NCBI RefSeq assembly: GCF_965203655.1
Contig: NZ_CBDBDD010000009.1
Coordinates: 1 to 64,000 of the forward strand
Direction: 5' to 3'
DNA: 64,000 bases
Source of the DNA: Poriferisodalis sp965203655
GTDB lineage: Bacteria; Actinomycetota; Acidimicrobiia; Acidimicrobiales; Poriferisodalaceae
Positions 19,111 through 30,701 of the stretch are shown in pieces. A program made the position numbers and the translations under genes. Positions within the stretch are counted from its first letter, which is position 1, and every line of letters starts with the position of its first letter. A model generated the notes under the pieces. The model saw nothing but the letters and a program-made list of their open reading frames with translations, searched no databases and had not been told where the DNA came from.

Positions 19111-20550
19111 GTGAGGTCGGCACGTGCGACGGTGACGCTGTTTGCGGCGACGCTCTTGGCGGGCGCGTGCGCGATCACGTCCGGCGATCCCGACGGAAGA
19201 ACCGTCGTCGAGCAGGTCGACCCGGCGTTTGGCGGAACGACACCGGTCGTGACGGCGCCGCCGGCGCTGCGGACCGTCCCGCCCACCGGCACGACGGGCG
19301 GAGCGTCCGCCACGATACGTCCGGCGAGCACCGCGCCCAGCACCGACGGCACGGCCGGCATAGACGGCAGCGACGCCGCGGGCACCGCAGGCACGCAACC
19401 CGGATCGACGACACCGCCGCAGACGAGTGCGCCATCAGCCGACGGCAATGTCCCTTCGCTTGCTGAGACACGGTTCGAGTTGGTGCCGGTGGCCGAGATC
19501 GACTCGCCGGTCGCGCTAGCTGCTCGGCCCGGGACCGGCCAGCGGTACGTTGCGACGCTGACCGGGCAGGTGTGGTTGCTGGACCCCGCAGTTGGTCGCG
19601 ACGACGATGGCGGCGCTGCCGCCGGGACCGCTCCGCAGGTCGTGGCCGACATCGGATCGAAGGTCAGCCAGGGCTGCGAGAACGGGCTGCTGGACATCAC
19701 GTTCTCGCCCGACGGCGAGCAGCTCTATCTCAGCTACACCGACACCGCCCGCAACAGCCGGATCGCCGTGATGCCGATGACGGGCGAGACGCCACAGACC
19801 GGCAGCAGCCGGATCCTGCTGGCCCTCGATCAGCCCGCCTGCAACCACAACGGCGGCGAGGTGACCTTCGGCCCCGACGGAAACCTATGGATCGGCTTCG
19901 GCGACGGCGGCGGCGCGAACGACATCTTCGATCAGGGCCAAGACCGCGACACGCTGCTGGGCGCCATGCTGCGCATCGACCCCGACCCGCCGGGCGGCCG
20001 TGGCTACGGCATCCCCGCCGGCAACCCGTTCCCCTCCGGCAGCGCGCCCGAGGTGTGGGCGTATGGCGCCCGCAATCCGTGGCGCTTCTCGTTCGACCGG
20101 CTGACCGGCGACCTGTGGATCGCCGACGTGGGCCAGAACCGCATCGAGGAAATCCACGTGCTGCCCACCGCCGACGGCTGGTCGCCGGGGGCCAATCTGG
20201 GCTGGCCGCTGTTCGAGGGCAACGAGCGCTTCAGCGGGAGCGAGACGCCCGCCGATCTCGTCTTCCCCGTCTACACCTACACCCACGACGACGGCTGCTC
20301 GGTGACCGGCGGCTACGTCTACCGGGGCAGCGCCATCGCGGCGCTGGCAGGCACCTACGTGTTCGGCGACTACTGCACGGGCAATCTGTGGGGCCTCGTC
20401 CGCGGCCCCGACGGCACGGCCGAGCACATCGATCTGGGCGTGTCGGTGCCGCGCAACACGCTCGTGTCGTTCGGCGAGGACGCCGACGGCGAGCTCTACG
20501 CGCTCAGCGTCGCCGGCACTGTGTTCCGCCTAACGGCCGTAGAGCCCTAG
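19111..20550 (+). CDS. PQQ-dependent sugar dehydrogenase-like lipoprotein
   Basis: A 479-residue protein. The GTG 19111 start gives a signal peptide ending in the lipobox LLAGAC, then a Thr/Ala/Pro-rich linker to about 125. After it comes a beta-propeller of the glucose/sorbosone dehydrogenase family: GCENGLLDITFSPDG, CNHNGGEVTFGPDGNLWIGF and GARNPWRFSFDRLTGDLWIA. These enzymes oxidise sugars in the extracytoplasmic space using PQQ. No PQQ synthesis genes are in the window, so cofactor use is unproven. Confidence 0.88.
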   Translation: MRSARATVTLFAATLLAGACAITSGDPDGRTVVEQVDPAFGGTTPVVTAPPALRTVPPTGTTGGASATIRPASTAPSTDGTAGIDGSDAAGTAGTQPGSTTPPQTSAPSADGNVPSLAETRFELVPVAEIDSPVALAARPGTGQRYVATLTGQVWLLDPAVGRDDDGGAAAGTAPQVVADIGSKVSQGCENGLLDITFSPDGEQLYLSYTDTARNSRIAVMPMTGETPQTGSSRILLALDQPACNHNGGEVTFGPDGNLWIGFGDGGGANDIFDQGQDRDTLLGAMLRIDPDPPGGRGYGIPAGNPFPSGSAPEVWAYGARNPWRFSFDRLTGDLWIADVGQNRIEEIHVLPTADGWSPGANLGWPLFEGNERFSGSETPADLVFPVYTYTHDDGCSVTGGYVYRGSAIAALAGTYVFGDYCTGNLWGLVRGPDGTAEHIDLGVSVPRNTLVSFGEDADGELYALSVAGTVFRLTAVEP

Positions 20551-20639
20551 AGGCCACGGCTTCGCCCTGCCTTTCCGCTCTAGTTCCCCATCCTCATGCG
20601 ATTGGCCTCGCGGGCCGCTCGGGCCCAGGGCTCAACCTC

Positions 20640-23063
20640 CTACTCGGCGTCGGCCTCAGCCTCGGTCTCCGGCTTGATCTCGGGCTGCCAGTCGCCCCAG
20701 GTCACATCGGTGATCAGGCGGTGCATCCATCGGGGCTGGCCGGTCTCGATGCCCCACACGTTCACCCCGCGCCCGCGGTCGCGGAACCAGCCGATCAGCG
20801 ACTCGATCGAACCCGAGGCGTAGATCAGGTGGCTGTCGGTCGGCGACCAGATGGCAACCCGCGTCGGCGCGGGCAGCTCACGCACGAGCTCCACGTCGCC
20901 GTCCGGCGAACCCGGTGTGTGCAGGTACAGCGCCTCGCGCTCGGGCACACCGTCGCCGTCGTCGTCGTGCTGGGCCACGTAGGCGACACGGTCGTCGTCG
21001 GACCACGCGAGCGAGCTGCCCGCCTCCGCCAGCGTCGTCACCTCGCCCGTGCCGTCGGCTCGCTCGGCGCGGGCGGCCAGGCCCACCACCTCGCCATCGT
21101 CGTCGCGCAGCATCTCGGTGTAGGAGATGTACGTGCCGTCGTGCGACCAGAAGATCCAGCCGTACACAGACGGGGAAACCTCGCCGATGAAGCGCTTCGA
21201 GCTCCCGTCGCGATGGGCCACCCACGACAGCTCGGGCAGGATGAAGTCGGTCACCGGCCGGTCGGTCTCTTCGCCGTACTCGAGGTAGTTGCTGTCGGGC
21301 GACCATCCCAGGAACTCCACGTTCTCAGCGATGCTCACCGGCTCGCCGTCTCCGTCCACCGAGCTGATGCGCAGCTCCGTCGAGCAGTCGTCGGGATCGA
21401 GTGCCTCGTACGCGAGGTGTTTCCCGTCGGGCGACCACAGGTTGACGATGAATATCTCCCAGGCGTGGTGGTGGATCGGGCCGATCTCACGTGTCTCGCT
21501 GCCGTCGGCAGACGCAAGCCACAGCACCCAGCTCTCATCTGCGGGGTCGGCGGGGCATTCGTGCGGTGTGGCGTAGAGGAGATGCCTGCTGTCGGGCGAC
21601 CAGCGCACGATGATGGCGTCGTCGGCCAGCGTGACGGGCGGGGTGCTGCCGTCGGTGGGCTCGATGCGCGCCTGGTTGATCTCGTCGCCGGTCTCGGGAT
21701 CGGTGTGCTCGGTGACGTACGCCATGTAGGCGCTGTCGCGCGACCAGAAGAAGTCGCGGAGGTCGCCGTACCGCCAGGTGTGCGCATCCATCTGACCCAA
21801 GCTCCGCTGCGGCGTACCGTCGGCGTCGAACAGCAGAGCCTCGAAGGAATCGAGGAGATTGTTGTCGTTGGTGTCGGCGTTGTTCCAGACGAGCAGGTGC
21901 TTGCCGTCGGGCGACCGCCACGGCCACGTGCCCTCGGGCACCGCCAGCTCAGCTTCGCCGTCGGGCGCTGCCACCAGCACCTGCTTCTCATCGTCGGCCC
22001 ATGTCAGCCGCCCGTCGCTGTCGTGCCATTCCCAGCCGTTGTGGTCGACGGTGCGGAGCATGCGTTCGCTGCCGTCGGCCCGAACCGTGAACAGCGTGGA
22101 ACCGATGCCCCGGATGCCCGATGCCTTGGTGAGCGCCAGGAACGGCGGCGGTTGGCTCCCCTCAGCGGCGGCGGGCAGGACCCGCTCGCCCCTGCTGATG
22201 GCTTCGAAGGTCGTGCGTGCAGCGCTGTTGAGCGTTGCCACCTCCACGGCAGGAGACGGTGCGTCGGTTGCGAGCGCAACGCGCTCCACCGAGACATCGG
22301 ACTCGATCTCCTCCAGCACTGCCTCGACCGCTGCCTCCGCAGCCATGCCCGCTTCGTCGGCGAGTCCGGCGAAGATGATCCGCGCCGGCCGGTAGTCGGT
22401 GATCAGTGACACGGTGGCGTCAGACAGCCCGTCGGCGATGGTGCCGGGCGAGAAGTAGGTGACGGCGACGTCCTCGAAGCCTGCGGCGAACTCCCTCGCA
22501 GTGTCGATGTCGGCATCGTTCCAGCCGTCGGCCACGATCAGCACGACAGTGTCGAGTCCGACGCGGTCGGGCAAGTCCAGCCCGATGCGAGCGGCCGCAG
22601 CCGACGTCTCGGCGCGGGTAGCCCCGTCGAGCTGCTGCAGCACGCCCCACCGGTAGGCCGAACGCACTGCTGCGGAGAACTCATCCATCACCGCCGGCGG
22701 CACGGCGTCGGGGCCGCCGAGGACCATCACGCGATCGGGTGCAAATGTGGCGATGAGCTCTGAAAGCTCTTCGGGCACGCCGTCGGAGCTCAGGCATGCC
22801 GCGGCCGCGTTGCGGGAATGCCGGGCCAGCTCCACCGCTGCTGTCGTGTCGGCCGAGCTTTCGCAATTCGCGACCACCAGCGTCAGGTTGGGCCCGCTGC
22901 GCACGTAGTTCGCCGGCGGTTCCTGTGCTGCGGCGGGCGTCGCCAGCACGACCGCACCCAGCAGGGTCGCGAGCGCCATCGCCGCAGCGGCAACTCGTGC
23001 CCGCCCCCCGTGTCGCCGACCCGACAGGGCGTGCGGACTGGCTATTGCATGAGGCATGTTCAT
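20640..23063 (-). CDS. secreted protein: cell wall-binding repeat 2-like region plus TolB/WD40-type beta-propeller (paralogue 1)
   Basis: An 807-residue exported protein with a long signal peptide (cleaved near ATPAAAQE). Residues about 50-270 resemble the cell-wall-binding repeat 2 family (APDRVMVLGGPDAVPPAVMD, LDGATRAETSAAAARIG). Residues about 330-790 hold about eight beta-propeller blades, each with a WSPDG(K/S)H-like turn (RSPDGKHLLVWNN, WSPDSRHLLYATP, WSPDGKHLAYEAL). The acidic tail ends EAEADAE. It is a close relative of the next gene upstream and ends with the same RLITDVTWGDWQP segment. Predicted role: wall-attached surface protein; ligand unknown. Confidence 0.75.
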   Translation of the reverse strand: MNMPHAIASPHALSGRRHGGRARVAAAAMALATLLGAVVLATPAAAQEPPANYVRSGPNLTLVVANCESSADTTAAVELARHSRNAAAACLSSDGVPEELSELIATFAPDRVMVLGGPDAVPPAVMDEFSAAVRSAYRWGVLQQLDGATRAETSAAAARIGLDLPDRVGLDTVVLIVADGWNDADIDTAREFAAGFEDVAVTYFSPGTIADGLSDATVSLITDYRPARIIFAGLADEAGMAAEAAVEAVLEEIESDVSVERVALATDAPSPAVEVATLNSAARTTFEAISRGERVLPAAAEGSQPPPFLALTKASGIRGIGSTLFTVRADGSERMLRTVDHNGWEWHDSDGRLTWADDEKQVLVAAPDGEAELAVPEGTWPWRSPDGKHLLVWNNADTNDNNLLDSFEALLFDADGTPQRSLGQMDAHTWRYGDLRDFFWSRDSAYMAYVTEHTDPETGDEINQARIEPTDGSTPPVTLADDAIIVRWSPDSRHLLYATPHECPADPADESWVLWLASADGSETREIGPIHHHAWEIFIVNLWSPDGKHLAYEALDPDDCSTELRISSVDGDGEPVSIAENVEFLGWSPDSNYLEYGEETDRPVTDFILPELSWVAHRDGSSKRFIGEVSPSVYGWIFWSHDGTYISYTEMLRDDDGEVVGLAARAERADGTGEVTTLAEAGSSLAWSDDDRVAYVAQHDDDGDGVPEREALYLHTPGSPDGDVELVRELPAPTRVAIWSPTDSHLIYASGSIESLIGWFRDRGRGVNVWGIETGQPRWMHRLITDVTWGDWQPEIKPETEAEADAE

Positions 23064-23115
23064 CGGGGCGGAATGCTACCGCTGGGTCGATTGACTACTG
23101 CTGCACTGCCAGCGC

Positions 23116-25458
23116 TCAGCGGGGCTGCCATTCACCCCAGGTGACATCGGTGATCAGGCGGCGCGTCCAGAGCGGTTCGCTGGTGGCCACCACCCAGGCA
23201 TCCGACCCGCGCCGGCGGTTGATGAACCAGTCCAGCAGCAACTCCGTCGGACCCGAGACGTAGCCGAGATATTCGCCGCCCGGCGACCATCTCGCTCCCA
23301 GCGTGATATCTGTCAGCTCGTAGACGAGCGTGACGTCGGCGTCGGGCGATCCCACCGTGTGGATCCGCAGCGCTCGACGGTCGATCTCGCTGTCGCCGTC
23401 GGGGTCGTAGTGAGCGACGTAGGCCAGACGGCCATCGATAGGCGACCATGCGAGCAAGTTGCCTATCTCGGCGAGCAGGGTCGGACCGCCGATCCCGTCG
23501 GTTCGCATCACCACGGGCCGGGTTCCGCTGGGCTCACCCTCGGCGTCTCGCAGCACCTCGGAGTAGGCGAGGTGTTCGCCGTCGTGCGACCACAGCACGT
23601 GGCCGAAGACCGTCGGACGCGCCTCGCCGAGCTCGCGCCGGTCGCTGCCGTCGTGGCGCACCACCCAGGCGTGCTCTCGCAGCGGCACCCCCTTGCCCGC
23701 GATGCCGACCGTGATGCCGAATGCCAGGTGGGTGCCGTTGGGCGACCAGCCCATGAGCCGCCCGCCGTCCACCGCGCCGAGCGGTGAGGCCTCCCCGGTG
23801 GCCGATTCCACCTTCAGGTGTGTCGAGCAGTCCGACGGATCGAGCGACTCGTAGGCGAGGTAGCGGCCGTCAGCAGACCACAGATGCACGAATCGCCACT
23901 GGATGCGATCGATCGGACCCACCTCGCGAGGTGCGGCGCCGCCGGTGCCCGACACCCACAGGATCTGGCTGTCATCGCGCCCGTTGCCGTCGCAGTCGTT
24001 CGGCGTGGCATACGCGAAGCGGGAGCCGTCAGGCGACCAGCCGAGGAACGTGACGTCATCGCCGAGCGTGATCGTCGGCGCCGATGCATCGGTCGACCAG
24101 ATGCGGGCGACCGATGTCGTCTCACCGGCCTCGCCTTCGGCGACCAGCTCGACATAGGCAAAGTGCTTGCCGTCGGGCGACCATGACGACAGGGGCAAGT
24201 CGGCATAGAGGAACGTGCGGTAATCGACAACGCCAATTCGCCGGAGACCGCGCCCGTCCGCGGTGGCAATGTGCGCTGTCGTGCGATTGCGGGCACCGAA
24301 TGCGGAGGGTCCGGCGAAGCTGAAGGTGACGACATGGCTGCCGTCGGGTGACCAGGCCGGGTACTGGCCCGGCTCGAACAGGACGCTCTCGTCGCCGGCG
24401 AGCTCGGAGACTCGCAGCCGCCCGTCGAGGCCGGTCCAGCTCAATTGGCCGCTGTGGGGGTTCCACGCCCAGCCTCGGTGTTCTGTCGAGTGCAGCTGGC
24501 GCCCCGAGCCGTCAGCGCGAACCGTCCAGAGTCGGTGTCCGCGCCCTGAGCCCAGGGGGCCGCGCGCCGAACTCGCCGCCAGGACCGGTGCTTGCTCGCC
24601 GGTCACCGTCGTGCGCCGGTGCGTGCCCTCGACGATGGACGTGAAGATCTCGCGGGCCCGCTGGACCGATGGCGATGCCTCGGGCGTGAAGAAGCGAGGC
24701 TCGCCGGCCGCAGCGATGCGCTCGATCTCGACGACCAGATCGTTCGCGTCGAGCGCTGCAGCCAGCGCCATCTCGGTGGCTGCGCCGATCTCGTCGGGAC
24801 GGCCCACCACGACGACGCGCGCCGGCCGGTAGTCGGCAAGAAGCGACGCTGTCGCGGCGGGGAGACCCTCGGTGATGGTGCGAGGCGTGATGTACGCAAC
24901 AGCGGCATCGCCCGTGACGCCCGCTGCATCAGCAGCCGTGCGCACGTCGCTGCCGTTCCAGCCGTTCGCAACGAACAGCGTGACGGTGCCCGGGCCCGCG
25001 ACCTCGGGCGATTCGAGGGCGGCGCGCGCCGCCAGCGCGGCGGTCTCGATTCGCGTGGCGCCGTCAAGGCGCTCGACGACCGTCCAGCGATATGCAGCAC
25101 GTGCCGCTTCCGTCAGCTCGTCCATCGCCGCCGCCGGTATCGCCGTCTCGCCGCCCACCACGATCACACGGTCGGGTGCGAACTCGGCGATGAGCGCGGC
25201 GGTGTCCGGCGACAGGCCGCTCGGATCGACGCACACTTTCGCTGCGTTGCGAGCGTGGGCCGCCAGCGCCTCGGCGACCGCGTTATCGGCCGGAACTGGG
25301 CAGCTCGCCACGACCAGCGTCAGATTCGGCCCGCTGCGCACGAAGTTCGACGGCTGCTGTGCAGCAGCCGGGAGCGCAGGCACGGCGATTGCCAGCGCCG
25401 CAAGCAGCGCCACCGCCGCCTTGGCGGTTCTGGAGCGGGGCCGGTTATGGCGCGTCAC
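23116..25458 (-). CDS. secreted protein: cell wall-binding repeat 2-like region plus beta-propeller (paralogue 2)
   Basis: A 780-residue exported protein with a signal peptide ending near ALPAAAQQ. The N-terminal part matches its neighbour closely (FVRSGPNLTLVVASC; APDRVIVVGGETAIPAAAMD; LDGATRIETAALAARAAL). The propeller blades carry WSPDGSHVVTF, WSPDGKHFAYV, WSADGRYLAYES and WSHDGEHLAYSE. It ends RLITDVTWGEWQPR. Both genes read the same way with 52 bp between them, so they are a tandem duplication and probably an operon. The propellers differ more than the N-terminal parts, which suggests divergence of the binding specificity. Confidence 0.75.
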   Translation of the reverse strand: MTRHNRPRSRTAKAAVALLAALAIAVPALPAAAQQPSNFVRSGPNLTLVVASCPVPADNAVAEALAAHARNAAKVCVDPSGLSPDTAALIAEFAPDRVIVVGGETAIPAAAMDELTEAARAAYRWTVVERLDGATRIETAALAARAALESPEVAGPGTVTLFVANGWNGSDVRTAADAAGVTGDAAVAYITPRTITEGLPAATASLLADYRPARVVVVGRPDEIGAATEMALAAALDANDLVVEIERIAAAGEPRFFTPEASPSVQRAREIFTSIVEGTHRRTTVTGEQAPVLAASSARGPLGSGRGHRLWTVRADGSGRQLHSTEHRGWAWNPHSGQLSWTGLDGRLRVSELAGDESVLFEPGQYPAWSPDGSHVVTFSFAGPSAFGARNRTTAHIATADGRGLRRIGVVDYRTFLYADLPLSSWSPDGKHFAYVELVAEGEAGETTSVARIWSTDASAPTITLGDDVTFLGWSPDGSRFAYATPNDCDGNGRDDSQILWVSGTGGAAPREVGPIDRIQWRFVHLWSADGRYLAYESLDPSDCSTHLKVESATGEASPLGAVDGGRLMGWSPNGTHLAFGITVGIAGKGVPLREHAWVVRHDGSDRRELGEARPTVFGHVLWSHDGEHLAYSEVLRDAEGEPSGTRPVVMRTDGIGGPTLLAEIGNLLAWSPIDGRLAYVAHYDPDGDSEIDRRALRIHTVGSPDADVTLVYELTDITLGARWSPGGEYLGYVSGPTELLLDWFINRRRGSDAWVVATSEPLWTRRLITDVTWGEWQPR

Positions 25459-25519
25459 GGGCGAAGTCTCTCCACGAACGCGGCACGATAGTCACGCGTA
25501 CGATCAGCGCCTGACCGGC

Positions 25520-26334
25520 TCAGCTCTGGCCAGCAAGCTTGCGGTTCTTGATCTTGGCCTTGACGTAGTCGCGGTTCATGAACGCGATGAAGTCGAGGCT
25601 GATCTCCTTGGGGCAGGCCTCGGTGCACTCGCCGTGATTGGTGCACGAGCCGAAGTACTGCTCCATCGTCTCCACCATCGCCTCGGTGCGTTCCCAGCGC
25701 TGGGGCTGGCCCTGGGGGATCAGGTTGAGATGCGCCAGCTTCGCCGAGGTGAACAGCTGCGCTGCCGAATTCGGGCAGGCCGCCACGCACGCCCCGCAGC
25801 CGATGCACGCCGCTGCGTCCATCGAGGTGTCCGCGGCTTCCTTCGGCACCGGCGTCTGGTTGGCGTCGCCGACCGCCCCGGTGTTGACCGAGATGTAGCC
25901 GCCGGCCTCGATGATGCGATCGAACGAGCTGCGGTCCACCACCAGGTCGCGCACCACCGGGAATGCCTTCGCCCGGAACGGCTCCACCGTGATGACGTCG
26001 CCGTCGGTGAACTTCCGCATGTGCAGCTGGCAGGTGGTGGTGGCCAGCTCGTGCCCGTGCGCCCGGCCATTGATCATCAGGCTGCACATGCCGCAGATGC
26101 CCTCGCGGCAGTCGTGGTCGAACTCGATCGGGATGCCGCCCTCGTCGATCAGCCGCTCGTTGATGATGTCGAGCAGCTCCAGGAACGACATGTCCTCGCT
26201 GATATCCGGGGCGTCGAAGGTGTGGAACCGTCCCGGCGCATCGGGTCCGTCCTGGCGCCAGATGCGCAGCGTGAGGCTCAAGGTGCCACCGTGCGCCGGC
26301 TGGCTGGCCTGGCCGTTCTGGCCGTTGGTCCCGC

Positions 26335-26338
<4 letters not shown>
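25520..26338 (-). CDS. sdhB: succinate dehydrogenase/fumarate reductase iron-sulfur subunit
   Basis: A 272-residue protein. The N-terminal 2Fe-2S domain has HDCREGICGMCSLMINGRAHG. The C-terminal part holds the 4Fe-4S and 3Fe-4S ligands in CIGCGACVAACPNSA and CTNHGECTEACPKEI. It passes electrons from the flavoprotein to quinone through the membrane subunit. The start GTG 26338 overlaps the sdhA stop by 4 bp. It is the last gene of sdhC-sdhA-sdhB. Confidence 0.96.
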
Positions 26339-28290
<1,952 letters not shown>

Positions 28291-28291
28291 G

Positions 28292-29131
28292 TCAGTGCGC
28301 CTCCGCAGCTTCGCCCAGACACTCCAGGCCGGTGGTGTCGTTGACCGGGCAGTCCCGGTTGTCCTCGTCGACCAGCCCGGCCTGCACCAGCACCGGGAAT
28401 GACAGGTTGCCCACGAGCACCACGCCGGCCAGCGCCGTGGCCAGGTTGCGGCGCAGCCCGTTGTAACGCGGGTTGTTCACGCCGAGGCTCTGGAACATGC
28501 TCCAGGTGCCGTGAAAGATGTGGACGGCCAGCGCCACGTTGGCCACGACGTAGATGATCGCCACCGGGATCGACGACAGCGACTCCACCACGTTGTGGTA
28601 CGGATCGCCCCGCACGTAGGCGTCGCCCAGCCACCAGCCCCACGTCAGGTCGGCCAGGTGGAACAGCACGTACAGGCCCACGATGGGACCCGTCCAGCGC
28701 ATGGTGCGCGAGGCGTAGTTGGCGGCGATGTAGTCGCGCTTGGATGCGTACTTCTTGGCGCCGCCCACAAAGCCCGCTCGCTCCGAGGCCAGACGGCTGC
28801 GCTCCTTCAGCGTGTAGGCCGAGTGCAGGTGCACCACGAACATCGCCAGCAGCCCGACCCGCATGATCCACAGCAGCAGCGTGCGGGGCAGCAGCCCGCC
28901 GCCGAGATCGCGCAGCGTCTCGGCGTACTCGTACATCCGCGACGGGCCCTCGTAGAGGTGCAGGTTGCCGATCATGTGGACGATGACGAAGCCCAGCAGC
29001 CCGATGCCGGTCCAGGCCATGACCCACTTGCGGCCGATGGCTGACTGGTAGATGTTCAGCGGGAATGGCAGCGGACGCTTGGACTTGAACACCGGTGCAG
29101 ACCCGGCGGCCTGCGTGGCAGTCGGCGCCAT
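28292..29131 (-). CDS. sdhC: succinate dehydrogenase cytochrome b558 subunit
   Basis: A 279-residue membrane anchor with five hydrophobic helices and several membrane-embedded His residues (IVHMIGNLHLYEG, VVHLHSAYTL, LFHLADLTWGW, VHIFHGTWSMF) able to ligate two haems. This is the b558-type single-subunit anchor. It starts ATG 29131 behind GGGAGGAACAC. It is the first gene of the sdhCAB operon. Confidence 0.94.
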   Translation of the reverse strand: MAPTATQAAGSAPVFKSKRPLPFPLNIYQSAIGRKWVMAWTGIGLLGFVIVHMIGNLHLYEGPSRMYEYAETLRDLGGGLLPRTLLLWIMRVGLLAMFVVHLHSAYTLKERSRLASERAGFVGGAKKYASKRDYIAANYASRTMRWTGPIVGLYVLFHLADLTWGWWLGDAYVRGDPYHNVVESLSSIPVAIIYVVANVALAVHIFHGTWSMFQSLGVNNPRYNGLRRNLATALAGVVLVGNLSFPVLVQAGLVDEDNRDCPVNDTTGLECLGEAAEAH

Positions 29132-29232
29132 GTGTTCCTCCCGTGCGTGGCGTTGTGCGGCGATCGGCGCGGTGAGCCCCGGGGGGCTGGTCGCGCCAGA
29201 GCCGTACGGTACTTGCGCGCCTGCCGCACTGC

Positions 29233-30498
29233 TCAGGTGAGAACGGGGCGGGTGGGGTCGGCTGCCTGCATGGCTTGGCGCACGGTGCGATCGGTCCATG
29301 AGCCGCGCCGTGGTGTGCGACGCCGGCTGCCGGGTGGATGCACTGGTTGCCAGGCGGCGACGCTGGGGTGGTGGCCTGCGTGATCGGCGGCTACTGCGGC
29401 GGCTTGTGCGGCGAGGGCGCGCAGGCCGCGTTCGGCGCCCATGAACACGCTGGGATCGAGTGTGACCTGCTGGCACAGCAGCTTGCCGTCGGCGTTCGCT
29501 GATTCGTAGACGCCCCGATGGCCCAGTTCGTGCTTGGCAACGCGCAGCGCGTCGAATCCGTCACGGAGCGGTTCGCCGTTCACTGCCAGCCTGCCGCGGC
29601 GGACCGACACGGTCCGGATGCCCGTCGAGAGCCTGACTGCGTGGCTGGACCGTCCGTCGATGGCGACGTCGATGTCGATGCAGTACAGCGCTTGGTTGCC
29701 CAGCCCAGCGGGCCACCACAGCGATGGCCGCTCGAGCGCGACCAGCCATTCCAGCTCGTTGCGCCCGCGCGCCAGCACAGGCTCGGACACGGCCAAACCA
29801 TCGCCCGGCACAGCGTCTTCGCTCGCCGGTGTACCTGCCGCGGTACCTGCCGAACCCACCTCTGCCGGATCCGTCCCCGCCGAGGCGGTCCGCAGCACCG
29901 TGGTGGTGACTTCGCATCGATGCGTGCCGGCGCTGTCGACAGTTGCGGCGATGCGCAGCACTGCCCGGTCGGGGCTGGCCTCGATCACCAGCGCACGCAC
30001 ACGCTCGATGCGTGCCGGTCCGGTGCGGCTGATCCGTACCTGCGCGTCGTGGCTCTGGGGCACCCGAACAGCGCCGTGCGATGCCTCGACTGCAGTCAGA
30101 TGCTCGCTGCGGCTGCGCAGCAGATGGCTCACCTCGAACGTGTGCTCGATGTGGCGTCCCCGCAGATCCCCGAGGTACGCGCCGTCGAGCCAGAAGTGGC
30201 CGAGCTCGCACAGCCCGCTCGCCACCAGCCACCAGCGCACCTCAGGATGCGCACCGGCATCGAGCTGTGACGCGAGATCAGCGGGCAGATCGAAATGACG
30301 CCGGTAGAGCACGCCGACCTCGTCGCCCAACTCGGGGTCGAGCCACCACCGGCCGGGACTCAGCGTGACCGCCCAGCCCCGCTCGTCGAGCGCCTGCTCG
30401 GCCACCGTGCGCCACTCGCCGGCCCCTGCGGTCCGCACCAGCCAGTCGCCCGTCAGCGCCCGGGCGTCTCCGCCCTCGGAGGTCAACGTGAAAATCAC
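29233..30498 (-). CDS. GH2 (beta-galactosidase/mannosidase)-like protein without catalytic residues
   Basis: A protein of about 421 residues. The N-terminal half reads like the sugar-binding jelly roll of family 2 glycoside hydrolases (GVLYRRHFDLP, HFWLDGAYLGDLRGRHIEHTF). An immunoglobulin-like linker follows (LWWPAGLGNQALYCIDIDVA) and then a short remnant of the TIM barrel (HHPSVAAWQPVHPP; ADPTRPVLT). In active GH2 enzymes the HPS segment continues W-x-x-G-N-E, with Glu as the acid/base. Here the GNE is replaced by PVH and most of the barrel is gone. No signal peptide is seen. The start (GTG 30498) is uncertain because no ribosome binding site is obvious. Confidence 0.55.
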   Translation of the reverse strand: MIFTLTSEGGDARALTGDWLVRTAGAGEWRTVAEQALDERGWAVTLSPGRWWLDPELGDEVGVLYRRHFDLPADLASQLDAGAHPEVRWWLVASGLCELGHFWLDGAYLGDLRGRHIEHTFEVSHLLRSRSEHLTAVEASHGAVRVPQSHDAQVRISRTGPARIERVRALVIEASPDRAVLRIAATVDSAGTHRCEVTTTVLRTASAGTDPAEVGSAGTAAGTPASEDAVPGDGLAVSEPVLARGRNELEWLVALERPSLWWPAGLGNQALYCIDIDVAIDGRSSHAVRLSTGIRTVSVRRGRLAVNGEPLRDGFDALRVAKHELGHRGVYESANADGKLLCQQVTLDPSVFMGAERGLRALAAQAAAVAADHAGHHPSVAAWQPVHPPGSRRRTPRRGSWTDRTVRQAMQAADPTRPVLT

Positions 30499-30545
30499 TG
30501 AAAGATATCGAAAAGAGCAAAGGAGAAAAATGCGAATATCATGCG

Positions 30546-30577
30546 AGACCCCCGCCCAGCTAGCCGAGCGGGGGTCT
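30546..30577. terminator. GC-rich hairpin, 10-bp stem
   Basis: AGACCCCCGC at 30546-30555 pairs with GCGGGGGTCT at 30568-30577 around a 12-base loop. No U-run follows on the plus strand. On the minus strand a TTTTT stretch comes about 15 bases later. It lies between the GH2-like gene and the tRNA-like elements; terminator, attenuator or processing element are all possible. Confidence 0.5.
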
Positions 30578-30608
30578 TCGAGGAGCGGAGCTGTACGGCT
30601 TCGTTCCA

Positions 30609-30679
30609 GGGGGCAGCCGGGTGGCCGGGAGGGGCTGTAAATCCATTCCCGAGGGGTTCGATTCCCCTTGCCTCCACCA
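30609..30679 (+). other. tRNA-like element 1, anticodon-like GTA, CCA encoded
   Basis: The acceptor strands GGGGGCA (30609) and TGCCTCC (30669-30675) pair, with discriminator A and an encoded CCA. The T arm is canonical (AGGGG-TTCGATT-CCCCT). The anticodon-like loop is CTGTAAA (GTA, Tyr), on a stem with one mismatch and a bulge that extends outward as CGGGA/TCCCG. Only about 14 bases remain where a normal D arm needs about 19, and no regular D loop forms. Length is 68 nt without CCA. Unusual tRNA, decoy or degenerate copy. It lies in the 341-bp stretch 30499-30839, which has no protein gene. Confidence 0.5.
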
Positions 30680-30701
30680 GTCACGCTATGCGGGACAAAT
30701 T

